DNA from: Bacteroidales bacterium | GTDB lineage: Bacteria > Bacteroidota > Bacteroidia > Bacteroidales > VadinHA17 | Assembly: GCA_017882245.1 (NCBI GenBank) | Contig: JADGPV010000212.1 | Span: 1-6,700 of the forward strand | Length of the DNA stretch: 6,700 bases | Direction: 5' to 3' | Part shown: in pieces, positions 1-6,270 of the stretch | Position numbering within the stretch: position 1 is the first letter of the stretch | How the letters are laid out: the number at the start of each line of letters is the position of its first letter | Translations under genes and position numbers: made by a program | Notes under the pieces: generated by a model | The model's input: only the letters and a program-made list of their open reading frames with translations | Database searches by the model: none | What the model was told of the DNA's origin: nothing

Positions 1-414
1 ACGGTCAGCCCATTTTCGGGTTACCTTTTCCTTCTTGTTAAGGAACTTCGAAGAAAAAGCACTGATATTGGTTCGCATAAATTCGAGATCGATCCCAACT
101 CTTTCATCCCGGCTGACAAGTATGGCTGTTAGCTTGTTAGAGTGTGTTATGCTGATGAAGTGCGAACCGTCCTTAATGAAAGGCTTGTTGTTCTTGTTAT
201 AAACTATCCGTGCTTCCTTACCCAGCAGTTCGGCGAGTAGGGCCCTGACACTGAGAAACTCCAGCTTCCGGGAGGTACTGCGGAAAACAGCGTATCTTTT
301 TTTGTCTTCCGGACTCATATCCACCATGGCAAGCAGGGAAGGGAGATCTTCTTCGATCCTCCATACGCCGAAAATGGTATCCTTGTTAATATAGTGCTTT
401 GTGATGCAGCCCAT
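1..414 (-). CDS. 4'-phosphopantetheinyl transferase (Sfp/AcpS superfamily), C-terminal part cut by left window edge
   Basis: The frame is open for 138 codons from an ATG at 414 to the window edge, so only the N-terminal part is present. Enzymes of this family move the phosphopantetheine arm of coenzyme A onto a serine of acyl or peptidyl carrier proteins in the cytoplasm. Visible family signatures are SITHS (residues 88-92), GIDLE (107-111, whose Asp109 and Glu111 are the expected Mg-binding acids) and the following FLNKKE segment (124-129). The later WxxKEA motif would lie beyond the edge. The start lies 2 nt after the gldD stop and is preceded by GGAG within the gldD tail, which suggests translational coupling. 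A transferase next to gldD is a common Bacteroidota arrangement, as I recall it. The family call is firm; which carrier protein it serves cannot be read here. Confidence 0.88.
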   Translation of the reverse strand, partial: MGCITKHYINKDTIFGVWRIEEDLPSLLAMVDMSPEDKKRYAVFRSTSRKLEFLSVRALLAELLGKEARIVYNKNNKPFIKDGSHFISITHSNKLTAILVSRDERVGIDLEFMRTNISAFSSKFLNKKEKVTRKWADR

Positions 415-416
415 GC

Positions 417-989
417 TTATCTCCAGGTTAGTGTTTCCATCAGGTGGATGATGTCATCTCTGACAAATGTGATGACGGGTAAAAGTGAATCTTCATTGGG
501 TTCTGCCATGAAATAAAGTGATCCGCGCAGGTAATGCTTTGTGCTGTCGGTGACATAGAACTGTACAGCAGACGCAGTATTGCCTTTCAGATCATAGAGG
601 ATGCCATATACGCGGGCAGAATCGTCTGACCATAACTTCTCTTCTATGGCATCAGCCCTGATTGTATGCTTGTACGCAAGCTCACGGGCTGATTCTGTGA
701 GTTTCGCAAGGTTACCATGGAGATCAAAGTATGTGAGGTGTATTTTTGCCTTCAGGGAAGGAAATTCAATGTCCATCCAGCAAGTATCGGTTGCCACCGC
801 CGGCCGGATGTTGATTCTGGCATATTGAGGATATTCAATCGAATAGTTGCAAGGAGTATCATAATGTACGTATTTCTTTTCCGGCAGATCAATCCGGAAA
901 TAGCCAGCCGGCTTCGGCACGGACGGATGTCCGCAGGCCGTGAGTATTAAGCCTGTGGTGACAATTGATGCCAGGGTTATCTGCCTCAT
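417..989 (-). CDS. gldD: gliding motility-associated lipoprotein GldD
   Basis: This 190-residue protein has a short lipoprotein signal: a hydrophobic stretch at residues 4-18 and a lipobox LTAC with Cys19 as the lipidated residue, so it should be anchored in an envelope membrane facing the periplasm. The mature start PKPAGYFRIDLPEKKY (25-40) is a GldD signature, and the pattern YGILYDLKGNTAS (128-140) followed by VQFYVTDSTKHYLRG (142-156) also fits the family. Two further cysteines (47, 70) could pair. In Flavobacterium johnsoniae, GldD is required for gliding and is tied to the type IX secretion/gliding machinery; it is also kept in many non-gliding members of the phylum, so presence alone does not prove motility. 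Its ATG overlaps the gldE stop by 4 nt (ATGA), and it is followed closely by the transferase gene. Confidence 0.93.
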   Translation of the reverse strand: MRQITLASIVTTGLILTACGHPSVPKPAGYFRIDLPEKKYVHYDTPCNYSIEYPQYARINIRPAVATDTCWMDIEFPSLKAKIHLTYFDLHGNLAKLTESARELAYKHTIRADAIEEKLWSDDSARVYGILYDLKGNTASAVQFYVTDSTKHYLRGSLYFMAEPNEDSLLPVITFVRDDIIHLMETLTWR

Positions 990-2314
990 GCGCCCGCTTC
1001 CTTTCTTTCCACGCGAATTTCCTTTATCCGGCGTTTGTCAATCGTTTCAATAATGAATTTAAATCCTGCGGCAGATATTACACGGCCTTTTAACGGGATC
1101 TCTTCGATAAGTTCCAGCAGAAGTCCTGCAAGGGTTTCAGAATCTCCCCTGACATCAGCAAAAGGGTTACCTTCAGTGCCTGTGACACGATAAAAGTCGT
1201 TCAGCAGGATCTTGCCATCAAATATCCAGCTTCCCTTTTCTGTCTCCCTGTAGAGAGGTATCTCTTCGTCGGTCTCGTCAGTTATCTCACCCACAATCTC
1301 TTCGAGAATATCCTCAAGGGTCACAATGCCGCTGGTGCCTCCATATTCATCGACAACAATAGCCATATGTATCTTTTTTTCCTGGAACTCTTTCATCAGC
1401 TCGCTGATCTTCTTCGTCTCGGGTACAATATACGGAGGCCTGATGATAGACTGCCACTTGAAAGTATCAGGTTTGCCAAGATGCGGAAGCAGGTCTTTCA
1501 CGAACAGTATGCCTTTCACATTGTCGAATGATCCGGCGAAGACAGGTATCCTTGAGAATCCCGAATCGATAACTTCAGGCAAAATAGAATTAAAGCCTCT
1601 GTGAATGTCGAGCGCAGTTACATCCATGCGGGGACACATGACAGTACTTACACTGATATTGCCAAACCGTACAATGCCCTTCAGAATTTCCTTATCATCC
1701 TTGATCTCTGAGGAAGTAAGCTCCAGAGCGTCCGAGAGATCATTTATGCTGATATTGCCGTCCCGGGTCTTTGTTCTTCGTTTTACGAAGAATGTTGACA
1801 GTGACAGCAATGAAGCAAGAGGTCGAAAGAGCTTTGTAGCGAAAGTGAGTGCCGGAGCCATTCTTAATGCAAACCTGAGCTGGTTCTTTGAGGCATATAC
1901 CTTGGGCATGACCTCACAGAATAGCAGCAGGATGAAAGTGATGACGACAACCTCAATGATAAACGACACAACAGGGTTATCACTCAGATCAAAAAGCTTT
2001 GAACTGATAAAGGCAGCAAGGATAATAATGGCAATGTTGATGGTGTTGTTGGCTACCAGGATAGTACTCAGTAACCTGTCAGGCTTTGATAGCAGCCGCA
2101 GTGCAGTTAAGCCATTTCTTTTTTTGTCATGTTCGAGTTCATCCAGGTCGTTGGGCGTCAGCGAGAAATATGCCACTTCAGATCCGGAGATAAAAGCAGA
2201 AGCGATTACCAGGAGGATGAGAAAAATGATCTCTGGTATCAACGCGAAATCAACTCCTGAAACAGCCGTCAGTAAAAATATTCCGGCATGTGAGCATGAC
2301 AATAGAGTCTCCAA
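986..2314 (-). CDS. gldE: GldE, CNNM/CorC-type membrane protein with CBS pair
   Basis: This protein of about 442 residues has the CNNM (DUF21) membrane domain, with hydrophobic segments near residues 27-45, 83-105 and 114-138 and the SGSEVAYFSL motif at 43-52. A CBS-domain pair (about 220-340) follows, containing VMCPRMD and the strongly conserved VVDEYGGTSGIVTLEDILEE region (320-339). A CorC_HlyC domain ends it (about 353-435). Relatives are implicated in Mg/cation transport. GldE was named because it lies beside gldD in gliding Flavobacterium, where extra GldE is reported to partly offset loss of GldB. The neighbours ssb and gldD make GldE more likely than a generic CorC paralog. The start is uncertain: the frame has no ATG before the first membrane helix, and the TTG at 2314, a TTG at 2302 and a TTG at 2242 are candidates. 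The upstream in-frame stop is TAA at 2330-2332. Confidence 0.92.
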   Translation of the reverse strand: METLLSCSHAGIFLLTAVSGVDFALIPEIIFLILLVIASAFISGSEVAYFSLTPNDLDELEHDKKRNGLTALRLLSKPDRLLSTILVANNTINIAIIILAAFISSKLFDLSDNPVVSFIIEVVVITFILLLFCEVMPKVYASKNQLRFALRMAPALTFATKLFRPLASLLSLSTFFVKRRTKTRDGNISINDLSDALELTSSEIKDDKEILKGIVRFGNISVSTVMCPRMDVTALDIHRGFNSILPEVIDSGFSRIPVFAGSFDNVKGILFVKDLLPHLGKPDTFKWQSIIRPPYIVPETKKISELMKEFQEKKIHMAIVVDEYGGTSGIVTLEDILEEIVGEITDETDEEIPLYRETEKGSWIFDGKILLNDFYRVTGTEGNPFADVRGDSETLAGLLLELIEEIPLKGRVISAAGFKFIIETIDKRRIKEIRVERKEAGA

Positions 2315-2333
2315 AATCAGGATTTTTGGTTAG

Positions 2334-2810
2334 CTAAAACGGCAGATCATCTGCTGTATCATGAGTGGTCAGGTCCTCGCTGATATTATTGTCCGGTGAA
2401 CCTGAAGACTGCGAGGGGGCAGAGTAACTTCCGCCGTTGTTTTGCGTTGCCTGGCCGGAAGATGATTGCTGGCCCTGACCGTCCGGCTTGCGCCCCAGGA
2501 GCTGTATTGTATCAGCCTCAACCTCAACAATATACTTCTTATTTCCATCGCGGTCATCATAGGAGCGGTAGCGCAGTTTGCCCTCCACAAGTATCTGCGA
2601 ACCCTTGCGGATGTAATTTTCGGCAATCTCTGCCAGTCTTCTCCACGCTACGATATTGTGCCATTCTGTCTGTGTTACCTTATCACCTCCCTTGGGAGTA
2701 TAGGTCTCGCTTGTGGCAAGTGAAAATGATGCTTTGATATTGTTCTCGAACCGTCTGATCTCGGGGTCTTTTCCCACGTTGCCGACCAGAATTACTTTAT
2801 TGAATGACAT
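2334..2810 (-). CDS. ssb: single-stranded DNA-binding protein SSB
   Basis: This 158-residue SSB has an N-terminal OB fold (about 1-108) with NKVILVGNVGKDPE (4-17), TEWHNIVAW (48-56) and IRKGSQILVEGKLRYRSY (67-84). A disordered Gln/Ser/Gly/Asn-rich linker (about 109-150) follows, then the acidic tip DDLPF (154-158), which recruits replication and repair proteins. The length is normal for a bacterial SSB, and the protein coats single-stranded DNA in replication, recombination and repair. It is the first gene of the minus-strand block, 19 nt before the gldE start codon used here, with a TAG stop. The bases before its ATG are A/T-rich without a clear Shine-Dalgarno site, as is usual in Bacteroidota. 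Confidence 0.97.
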   Translation of the reverse strand: MSFNKVILVGNVGKDPEIRRFENNIKASFSLATSETYTPKGGDKVTQTEWHNIVAWRRLAEIAENYIRKGSQILVEGKLRYRSYDDRDGNKKYIVEVEADTIQLLGRKPDGQGQQSSSGQATQNNGGSYSAPSQSSGSPDNNISEDLTTHDTADDLPF

Positions 2811-2844
2811 AGCTTTATTGAAATTTACTGTTACATGAAGAATG

Positions 2845-2852
2845 TAAAGTTA
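2845..2852 (-). promoter_or_regulatory. possible -7 box of the ssb-gldE-gldD promoter
   Basis: Read on the minus strand this is TAACTTTA, one base off the Bacteroidota -7 consensus TAnnTTTG, about 35 nt before the ssb ATG. I see no convincing TTTG -33 element at the expected distance, so the call rests on position and a near-match only. The divergent intergenic region 2811-3085 shows no ORF or recognisable RNA gene. Its ssb-side half (about 2861-2940) is more GC-rich and otherwise featureless. Confidence 0.3.
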
Positions 2853-2995
2853 CAAAAAAATCTGCAGGGAAGGGCAGGGTCACTTATTGCAGCTGCTGTC
2901 GCTGGCTGTGACAAAGGGCAAAAAGGTGCAGTTTTAGCGCATATTTTTTATAGGTATCAAAAAATCAGCGGATTCGGAGTGAAAAAAAAGATTAA

Positions 2996-3009
2996 TCAAT
3001 TATAATTGA
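2996..3009. promoter_or_regulatory. perfect 14-bp AT-rich palindrome, candidate operator before the HU gene
   Basis: The bases TCAATTATAATTGA equal their own reverse complement. The site ends 12 nt before the -7 box at 3022-3029, so it would cover the -33 region where the sigma factor or a repressor would bind. It follows an A-tract at 2982-2989. AT-rich palindromes arise by chance fairly easily, and no binding protein can be named. Confidence 0.35.
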
Positions 3010-3021
3010 GAAATAATATTT

Positions 3022-3029
3022 TATATTTG
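3022..3029 (+). promoter_or_regulatory. likely -7 box of the HU-small protein promoter
   Basis: TATATTTG is an exact match to the Bacteroidota primary sigma -7 consensus TAnnTTTG. It lies 56 nt before the HU start, giving a predicted transcription start near 3035 and a leader of about 50 nt. No clear TTTG stands at the usual -33 position; the palindrome at 2996-3009 occupies that area instead. Confidence 0.5.
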
Positions 3030-3085
3030 CACAACTGAAAAACAGAACATCAAAAATAATTTGTTGAATTTAAAATTCATTCAAA

Positions 3086-3373
3086 ATGACAAAAGCAGAC
3101 ATCGTTAACGAAATTGCCAAGAACACTGGAATTGAGAAAGTGACTGTTCAGAAAACCGTTGAAGCTTTTATGGAATCAGTAAAAGACTCTATGGTTGCGG
3201 GCAATAATGTTTATCTCAGAGGGTTCGGCAGCTTTATTGTGAAGAAACGCGCAAAGAAAACCGCCAGGAACATTTCGAAGAATACTACAATTATTATTCC
3301 TGCACACAACATTCCGGCCTTCAAACCTGCCAAGACCTTCATAACAAAAGTTAAATCTCACGTTAAGAAGTAA
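3086..3373 (+). CDS. HU/IHF-family DNA-binding protein
   Basis: This 95-residue nucleoid protein is of the normal length for the family. It has the N-terminal helical dimerisation region (about 1-40, starting MTKADIVNEIAKNTG), the turn and beta core RGFGSFIVKKRAKKTARN (45-62), the DNA-embracing arm (about 55-75) and the closing IPAFKPAKTF (76-85). Dimers of this family bend DNA and act in chromosome packing, replication and recombination. The arm reads RNISKN at 61-66, so Ile63 replaces the DNA-intercalating proline found at position 63 in E. coli HU; this version is, to my knowledge, common in Bacteroidota. The start is preceded by AAA rather than a Shine-Dalgarno site. The next gene begins 5 nt after the TAA stop, so the two are probably one transcript. 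Databases label such proteins HU or IHF-beta; sequence alone does not decide. Confidence 0.95.
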   Translation: MTKADIVNEIAKNTGIEKVTVQKTVEAFMESVKDSMVAGNNVYLRGFGSFIVKKRAKKTARNISKNTTIIIPAHNIPAFKPAKTFITKVKSHVKK

Positions 3374-3378
3374 ATATT

Positions 3379-3471
3379 ATGCCTAGCGGAAAAAAGAGAA
3401 AAAGGCATAAGATGGCAACCCACAAGCGTAAAAAGCGCTTGCGGAAAGACAGGCATAAGAAGAAGAAATAG
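3379..3471 (+). CDS. AURKAIP1/COX24-domain small basic protein (mS38/bS22-like ribosomal protein candidate)
   Basis: This 30-codon gene runs from ATG at 3379 to TAG at 3469-3471. Its product has 12 Lys, 6 Arg and 3 His, with only one acidic residue (Asp24). It begins MPSGKKRKRHKMATHKRKKR, the pattern I associate with Bacteroidota proteins annotated as AURKAIP1/COX24 domain-containing. The domain is shared with the mitochondrial small-subunit protein mS38 and resembles bS22 of mycobacteria, tiny basic peptides buried in ribosomal RNA near the decoding region. A role in the small ribosomal subunit is therefore inferred by family. It sits 5 nt after the HU stop, with no promoter of its own visible, and is followed by the structured rng leader. 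The match of composition and wording to the family makes a chance ORF unlikely despite its size. Confidence 0.85.
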   Translation: MPSGKKRKRHKMATHKRKKRLRKDRHKKKK

Positions 3472-3472
3472 C

Positions 3473-3540
3473 ATAATGCATAGTCTATACTTTGCATATC
3501 TAACCTAAAGATCCAGTGATCTTTAGGTTAGTTGCATTAT
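3473..3540 (+). promoter_or_regulatory. nested inverted repeats in the leader before rng (hairpin, possible terminator or control element)
   Basis: A perfect 14-bp stem pairs 3500-3513 (CTAACCTAAAGATC) with 3518-3531, around the 4-nt loop CAGT. Outside it, ATAATGCA at 3473-3480 matches TGCATTAT at 3533-3540, giving an 8-bp outer stem that would close the whole element. The outer left arm could instead pair through ATGCA (3476-3480) with TGCAT (3493-3497), so two exclusive folds are possible. The hairpin is followed by ATAAAAAGG, not a U-run, so it is not a canonical intrinsic terminator. It could end HU/small-protein transcription in another way, protect an mRNA end, or form the 5' leader of rng, which starts 36 nt further on. 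The repeat is plain; its role is inferred. Confidence 0.6.
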
Positions 3541-3575
3541 AAAAAGGCTATTCGCAAATTAACAAATTCCGGAAT

Positions 3576-5132
3576 GTGAGTAAGGATTTAATAATCAGTG
3601 TCAGTGATACTGAGATATCCATAGCACTTCTTGAGGATAAGCAGCTTGTCGAGTTAAATAAGGAAAAGCGCAACATTAAGTTCTCTGTCGGCGACATTTA
3701 CCTGGGAAAGGTAAAGAAGATCATGCCGGGGCTTAATGCAGCGTTTATCAATGTAGGTTTCGAAAAGGATGCTTTCCTGCACTATCTTGACCTGGGCGCT
3801 CAGTTCAGGACACTCCATCGTTTTTATACTCAGGCAACACTGAACAGGGGCAAGATGACGCCCGTGTCAAAGTTCAAGCCTGAACCTGATATCGATAAGG
3901 ATGGAAAAATATCTGATGTTCTGACCTCAGGACAGACAGTGATAGTGCAGATAACCAAGGAACCCATCTCCACAAAGGGGCCGAGGCTGGCATCAGAAGT
4001 CAGCATTGCAGGCCGTAACCTCGTGCTGATGCCATTTGCAGACAAGGTCTCTGTCTCATCCAAGATAGAGAACAATGATGAAAGAAACCGCCTCAAGCTG
4101 CTCATACAGAGCATTAAACCCAAAAATTACGGTGTAATAGTGCGCACCGTCGCCGAAGGGAAGAAGGTTGCCGTCCTTGATGTAGAGCTCAAAGAGCTCA
4201 TCAGCAGATGGGAGACAGCACTCTATTCGATTCACAAGGACGTTAAGTCCCCCCGGCTGCTGCTTGGGGAGATGAACCGGACAACTACTATCCTCAGAGA
4301 TATTCTCAGTACCGACTTCAACAGCATCATCGTCGATGATGAGGTGATAGCCGGCGAAGTGAAAAGCTACATCAGGGAAATAGCTCCTGAAAAAGAAAAG
4401 ATTGTAAAGGTATACAAAGAGCAGTTCCCGTTGTTTGATCATATTGGCATAGGCAGACAGATCAAGGGACTCTTTGGCCGCACCATTTCATTCAAGGGCG
4501 GTTCATACCTAATAATTGAGCATACGGAAGCCCTGCACGTCGTAGACGTCAATAGCGGTAACAGGTCAAAATCAGGCAACGACCAGGAAGCCAATGCTCT
4601 CTCTGTAAATCTTGAGGCAGCCAGGGAAATAGCCAGACAGTTGCGGCTCAGAGATATGGGCGGCATAATTGTGATCGACTTTATAGACATGCAGTCCAAT
4701 GATAACCGCCAGGCTCTCTTTGACAAAATGAAAGAGCTGATGAGCGAAGACAGGGCCAAGCATAATATCTTACCCCTTAGCAAGTTCGGACTGATGCAGA
4801 TAACCCGTCAGAGGGTCAGACCGGAGATGGCCATAAGCACTGACGAGAAGTGCCCGGTATGCAGGGGAGAGGGCAAAACAGCATCAACAATACTTCTGAC
4901 CGATGAGATCGAACGCACCCTTGTGTCTGTCATTGAAAAGGTGAAAACACGAAAACTGATGCTTCGCACTCATCCCTACGTTGCAGCTTACCTCAGGGAG
5001 GGGTTCTTTTCAGAGATAGGAAAAATCAACAAGAAGCATGGTGTAAGCATAAAAGTGCAGGGCATGCCTTCATACCATTTCCTGCAGTATGAATTTTTTG
5101 ACCGGCAGGGAAATGAAATGGATATGACATAG
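3576..5132 (+). CDS. rng: ribonuclease E/G family endoribonuclease (RNase G)
   Basis: This 518-residue protein matches RNase G closely in order of domains. An S1 RNA-binding domain (about 37-130) starts with GDIYLGKVKKIMPGLNAAF (39-57). The catalytic region includes LIIEHTEALHVVDVNSG (312-328) and RQLRLRDMGGIIVIDFIDM (354-372), where Asp324 and Asp368 are the expected metal-binding pair. The zinc-link motif CPVC follows (Cys426, Cys429). The enzyme cleaves single-stranded RNA in 5S/16S rRNA maturation and mRNA decay in the cytoplasm. It lacks the long C-terminal degradosome scaffold of E. coli RNase E. The S1 domain carries an insert about 19 residues longer than the corresponding part of E. 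coli RNase G, containing the DxDxDG sequence at 105-110. The start is GTG: no ATG lies in frame after the TAA at 3540-3542, and the family's usual N-terminus aligns there. A structured leader precedes it and a hairpin terminator follows. Confidence 0.96.
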   Translation: MSKDLIISVSDTEISIALLEDKQLVELNKEKRNIKFSVGDIYLGKVKKIMPGLNAAFINVGFEKDAFLHYLDLGAQFRTLHRFYTQATLNRGKMTPVSKFKPEPDIDKDGKISDVLTSGQTVIVQITKEPISTKGPRLASEVSIAGRNLVLMPFADKVSVSSKIENNDERNRLKLLIQSIKPKNYGVIVRTVAEGKKVAVLDVELKELISRWETALYSIHKDVKSPRLLLGEMNRTTTILRDILSTDFNSIIVDDEVIAGEVKSYIREIAPEKEKIVKVYKEQFPLFDHIGIGRQIKGLFGRTISFKGGSYLIIEHTEALHVVDVNSGNRSKSGNDQEANALSVNLEAAREIARQLRLRDMGGIIVIDFIDMQSNDNRQALFDKMKELMSEDRAKHNILPLSKFGLMQITRQRVRPEMAISTDEKCPVCRGEGKTASTILLTDEIERTLVSVIEKVKTRKLMLRTHPYVAAYLREGFFSEIGKINKKHGVSIKVQGMPSYHFLQYEFFDRQGNEMDMT

Positions 5133-5134
5133 AA

Positions 5135-5158
5135 GAAAGGCGCTGCACGGCGCCTTTC
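5135..5158. terminator. bidirectional hairpin terminator between convergent genes
   Basis: GAAAGGCGC (5135-5143) pairs perfectly with GCGCCTTTC (5150-5158) around a 6-nt loop, 2 nt after the rng stop. Read on the minus strand the stem ends in TTTCTTCT, and on the plus strand in TTTCCTGTTTC, so it can end transcripts from rng and from the facing gene that stops at 5179. U-runs are modest on both sides. Confidence 0.75.
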
Positions 5159-5178
5159 CTGTTTCAGATTGATGATTT

Positions 5179-6270
5179 TCATTTCTGTATTATTCTGATT
5201 TCTCCCCTGGAGGCCTCTATCCTTATTTTCGAATTATCAGGAGAATTACCGTACTTGCCCGAAGTGATGTATGTTTTGTTCTCCTCATTAACCGTCGTAC
5301 GTTCAGGTTCAGGAGTTACCCCGGAAATAGATACAAATGCATTAGTGTGATGTATATCAAAGGTATAGCTGGCTTTTACGGGCATAAGAAGATCAACATC
5401 CGTATATGAAGACTTAATGTCTATCAGTGAAAAGTCTTCATCAATATTTTCGCAGGAGAGGTTACCATATTTCAACGCCAGACTCAGTTCATCACTAAGT
5501 CTGCCGGTGTTAATATCACTGAAATAGGCTTCTCCGGTGATGACTGAGGCATCACCAAAGCTCAGATCATCACTCTTGGAATCAATATTCGTTGTTCCGC
5601 ACTTGTCGATCCAGACCTTTGATGACATGGACGTAAGCTTGATATCTTCTGTCTCCTTTGTTCTTAATTCACTGAAAGACAATATAATATTTCCTTTTTT
5701 TATGCTCTTTACATTGGCTTTGCAGAAGGTGAGGTCCAGCTGCGGGGCGTTCATGATCGTTCCTGCATCGAGCGAACCGTTTGACAGTTTCAGCGTCAGC
5801 TCAGGGATGTCATCACCTATATATACGTTTCCGTAGCTGTTGGTCACTCTGATAATGGTTGAATGAGGACACTCAATGTAGTAATCAACCTTTAATCTGG
5901 ACTCGTAGTTGATGATGTTCTTTGTGAGACCCTTGATACTCTCAAAAAGCGGAGTGACTCCCCTGTTGAAACTGGTTTCCGCCCTCACCATCTCATTGGT
6001 CTTGTTGATGCTGATATCGACATCAGACAGCATTTCGTCGAGTTTATTCTCTTTATTTGATGTTGCGGTGATCTCAACCCTGATGGAAATTGAATCCCTT
6101 GCAGAGTGGCTTATCTGAATATCTCCGTATTTGTTGTTCACCTCAATGACCGGATCATTGCCAACCCTGAATGCCCTCTTGAAAGTTTTGCTGTCAGACA
6201 TCTCCTGTCCCTGTACGCTTAAAGCACCTGACAGAAGAATTAACATTATCAAATGGATTTTATAATTCAT
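5179..6270 (-). CDS. exported DUF4097-like beta-repeat protein of unknown function
   Basis: The protein has 363 residues from the ATG at 6270 and 369 from an alternative ATG at 6288. I prefer 6270 because it gives a compact signal peptide (MNYKIH, then a hydrophobic LIMLILLSGAL core, likely cut near VQG-Q) and only an 11-nt overlap with the upstream gene. The rest is beta-rich with spaced YG turns, counted from the longer start: NKYGDI (52-57), NSYGNV (150-155), LKYGNL (272-277) and GKYGNS (344-349). This is the look of DUF4097/DUF2807 proteins, thought to form stacked beta-strand solenoids in the periplasm or on the surface. No catalytic motif or C-terminal secretion domain is seen. Bacteroidota often carry such genes last in ECF sigma/anti-sigma operons, which fits the partial gene upstream. 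The family call is fairly good; no function can be given. Confidence 0.75.
   Translation of the reverse strand: MNYKIHLIMLILLSGALSVQGQEMSDSKTFKRAFRVGNDPVIEVNNKYGDIQISHSARDSISIRVEITATSNKENKLDEMLSDVDISINKTNEMVRAETSFNRGVTPLFESIKGLTKNIINYESRLKVDYYIECPHSTIIRVTNSYGNVYIGDDIPELTLKLSNGSLDAGTIMNAPQLDLTFCKANVKSIKKGNIILSFSELRTKETEDIKLTSMSSKVWIDKCGTTNIDSKSDDLSFGDASVITGEAYFSDINTGRLSDELSLALKYGNLSCENIDEDFSLIDIKSSYTDVDLLMPVKASYTFDIHHTNAFVSISGVTPEPERTTVNEENKTYITSGKYGNSPDNSKIRIEASRGEIRIIQK

Noticed and set aside
1605..2333. A 242-codon open frame on the plus strand opposite gldE
   Set aside because: It lies antisense to a clear CNNM/CBS gene, has a Ser/Met/Arg-rich composition typical of a mirror frame, and shows no recognisable domain.
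2396..2737. Several overlapping open frames of 85-113 codons on both strands within ssb
   Set aside because: They are shadows of ssb, whose OB fold and DDLPF tip are unmistakable; the alternatives show no family features.
2861..2995. Possible small RNA or mutY remnant in the divergent intergenic region
   Set aside because: I found no stable long stem, no conserved RNA motif and no reading frame resembling MutY on either strand.
3065..3079. Short inverted repeat TGAATT/AATTCA just before the HU start
   Set aside because: It is a six-pair AT stem with a 3-nt loop, too weak and too likely by chance in this AT-rich leader to call a control element.
3486..3494. TATACTTTG in the rng leader as a possible -7 promoter box
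   Set aside because: The spacing between TA and TTTG is three bases, not two, and no TTTG -33 element stands upstream; it also lies inside the inverted-repeat element.
4056..4783. Open frames of 114-128 codons antisense to rng
   Set aside because: They lie fully inside the strongly conserved RNase G coding region and have no recognisable domain or start signal.
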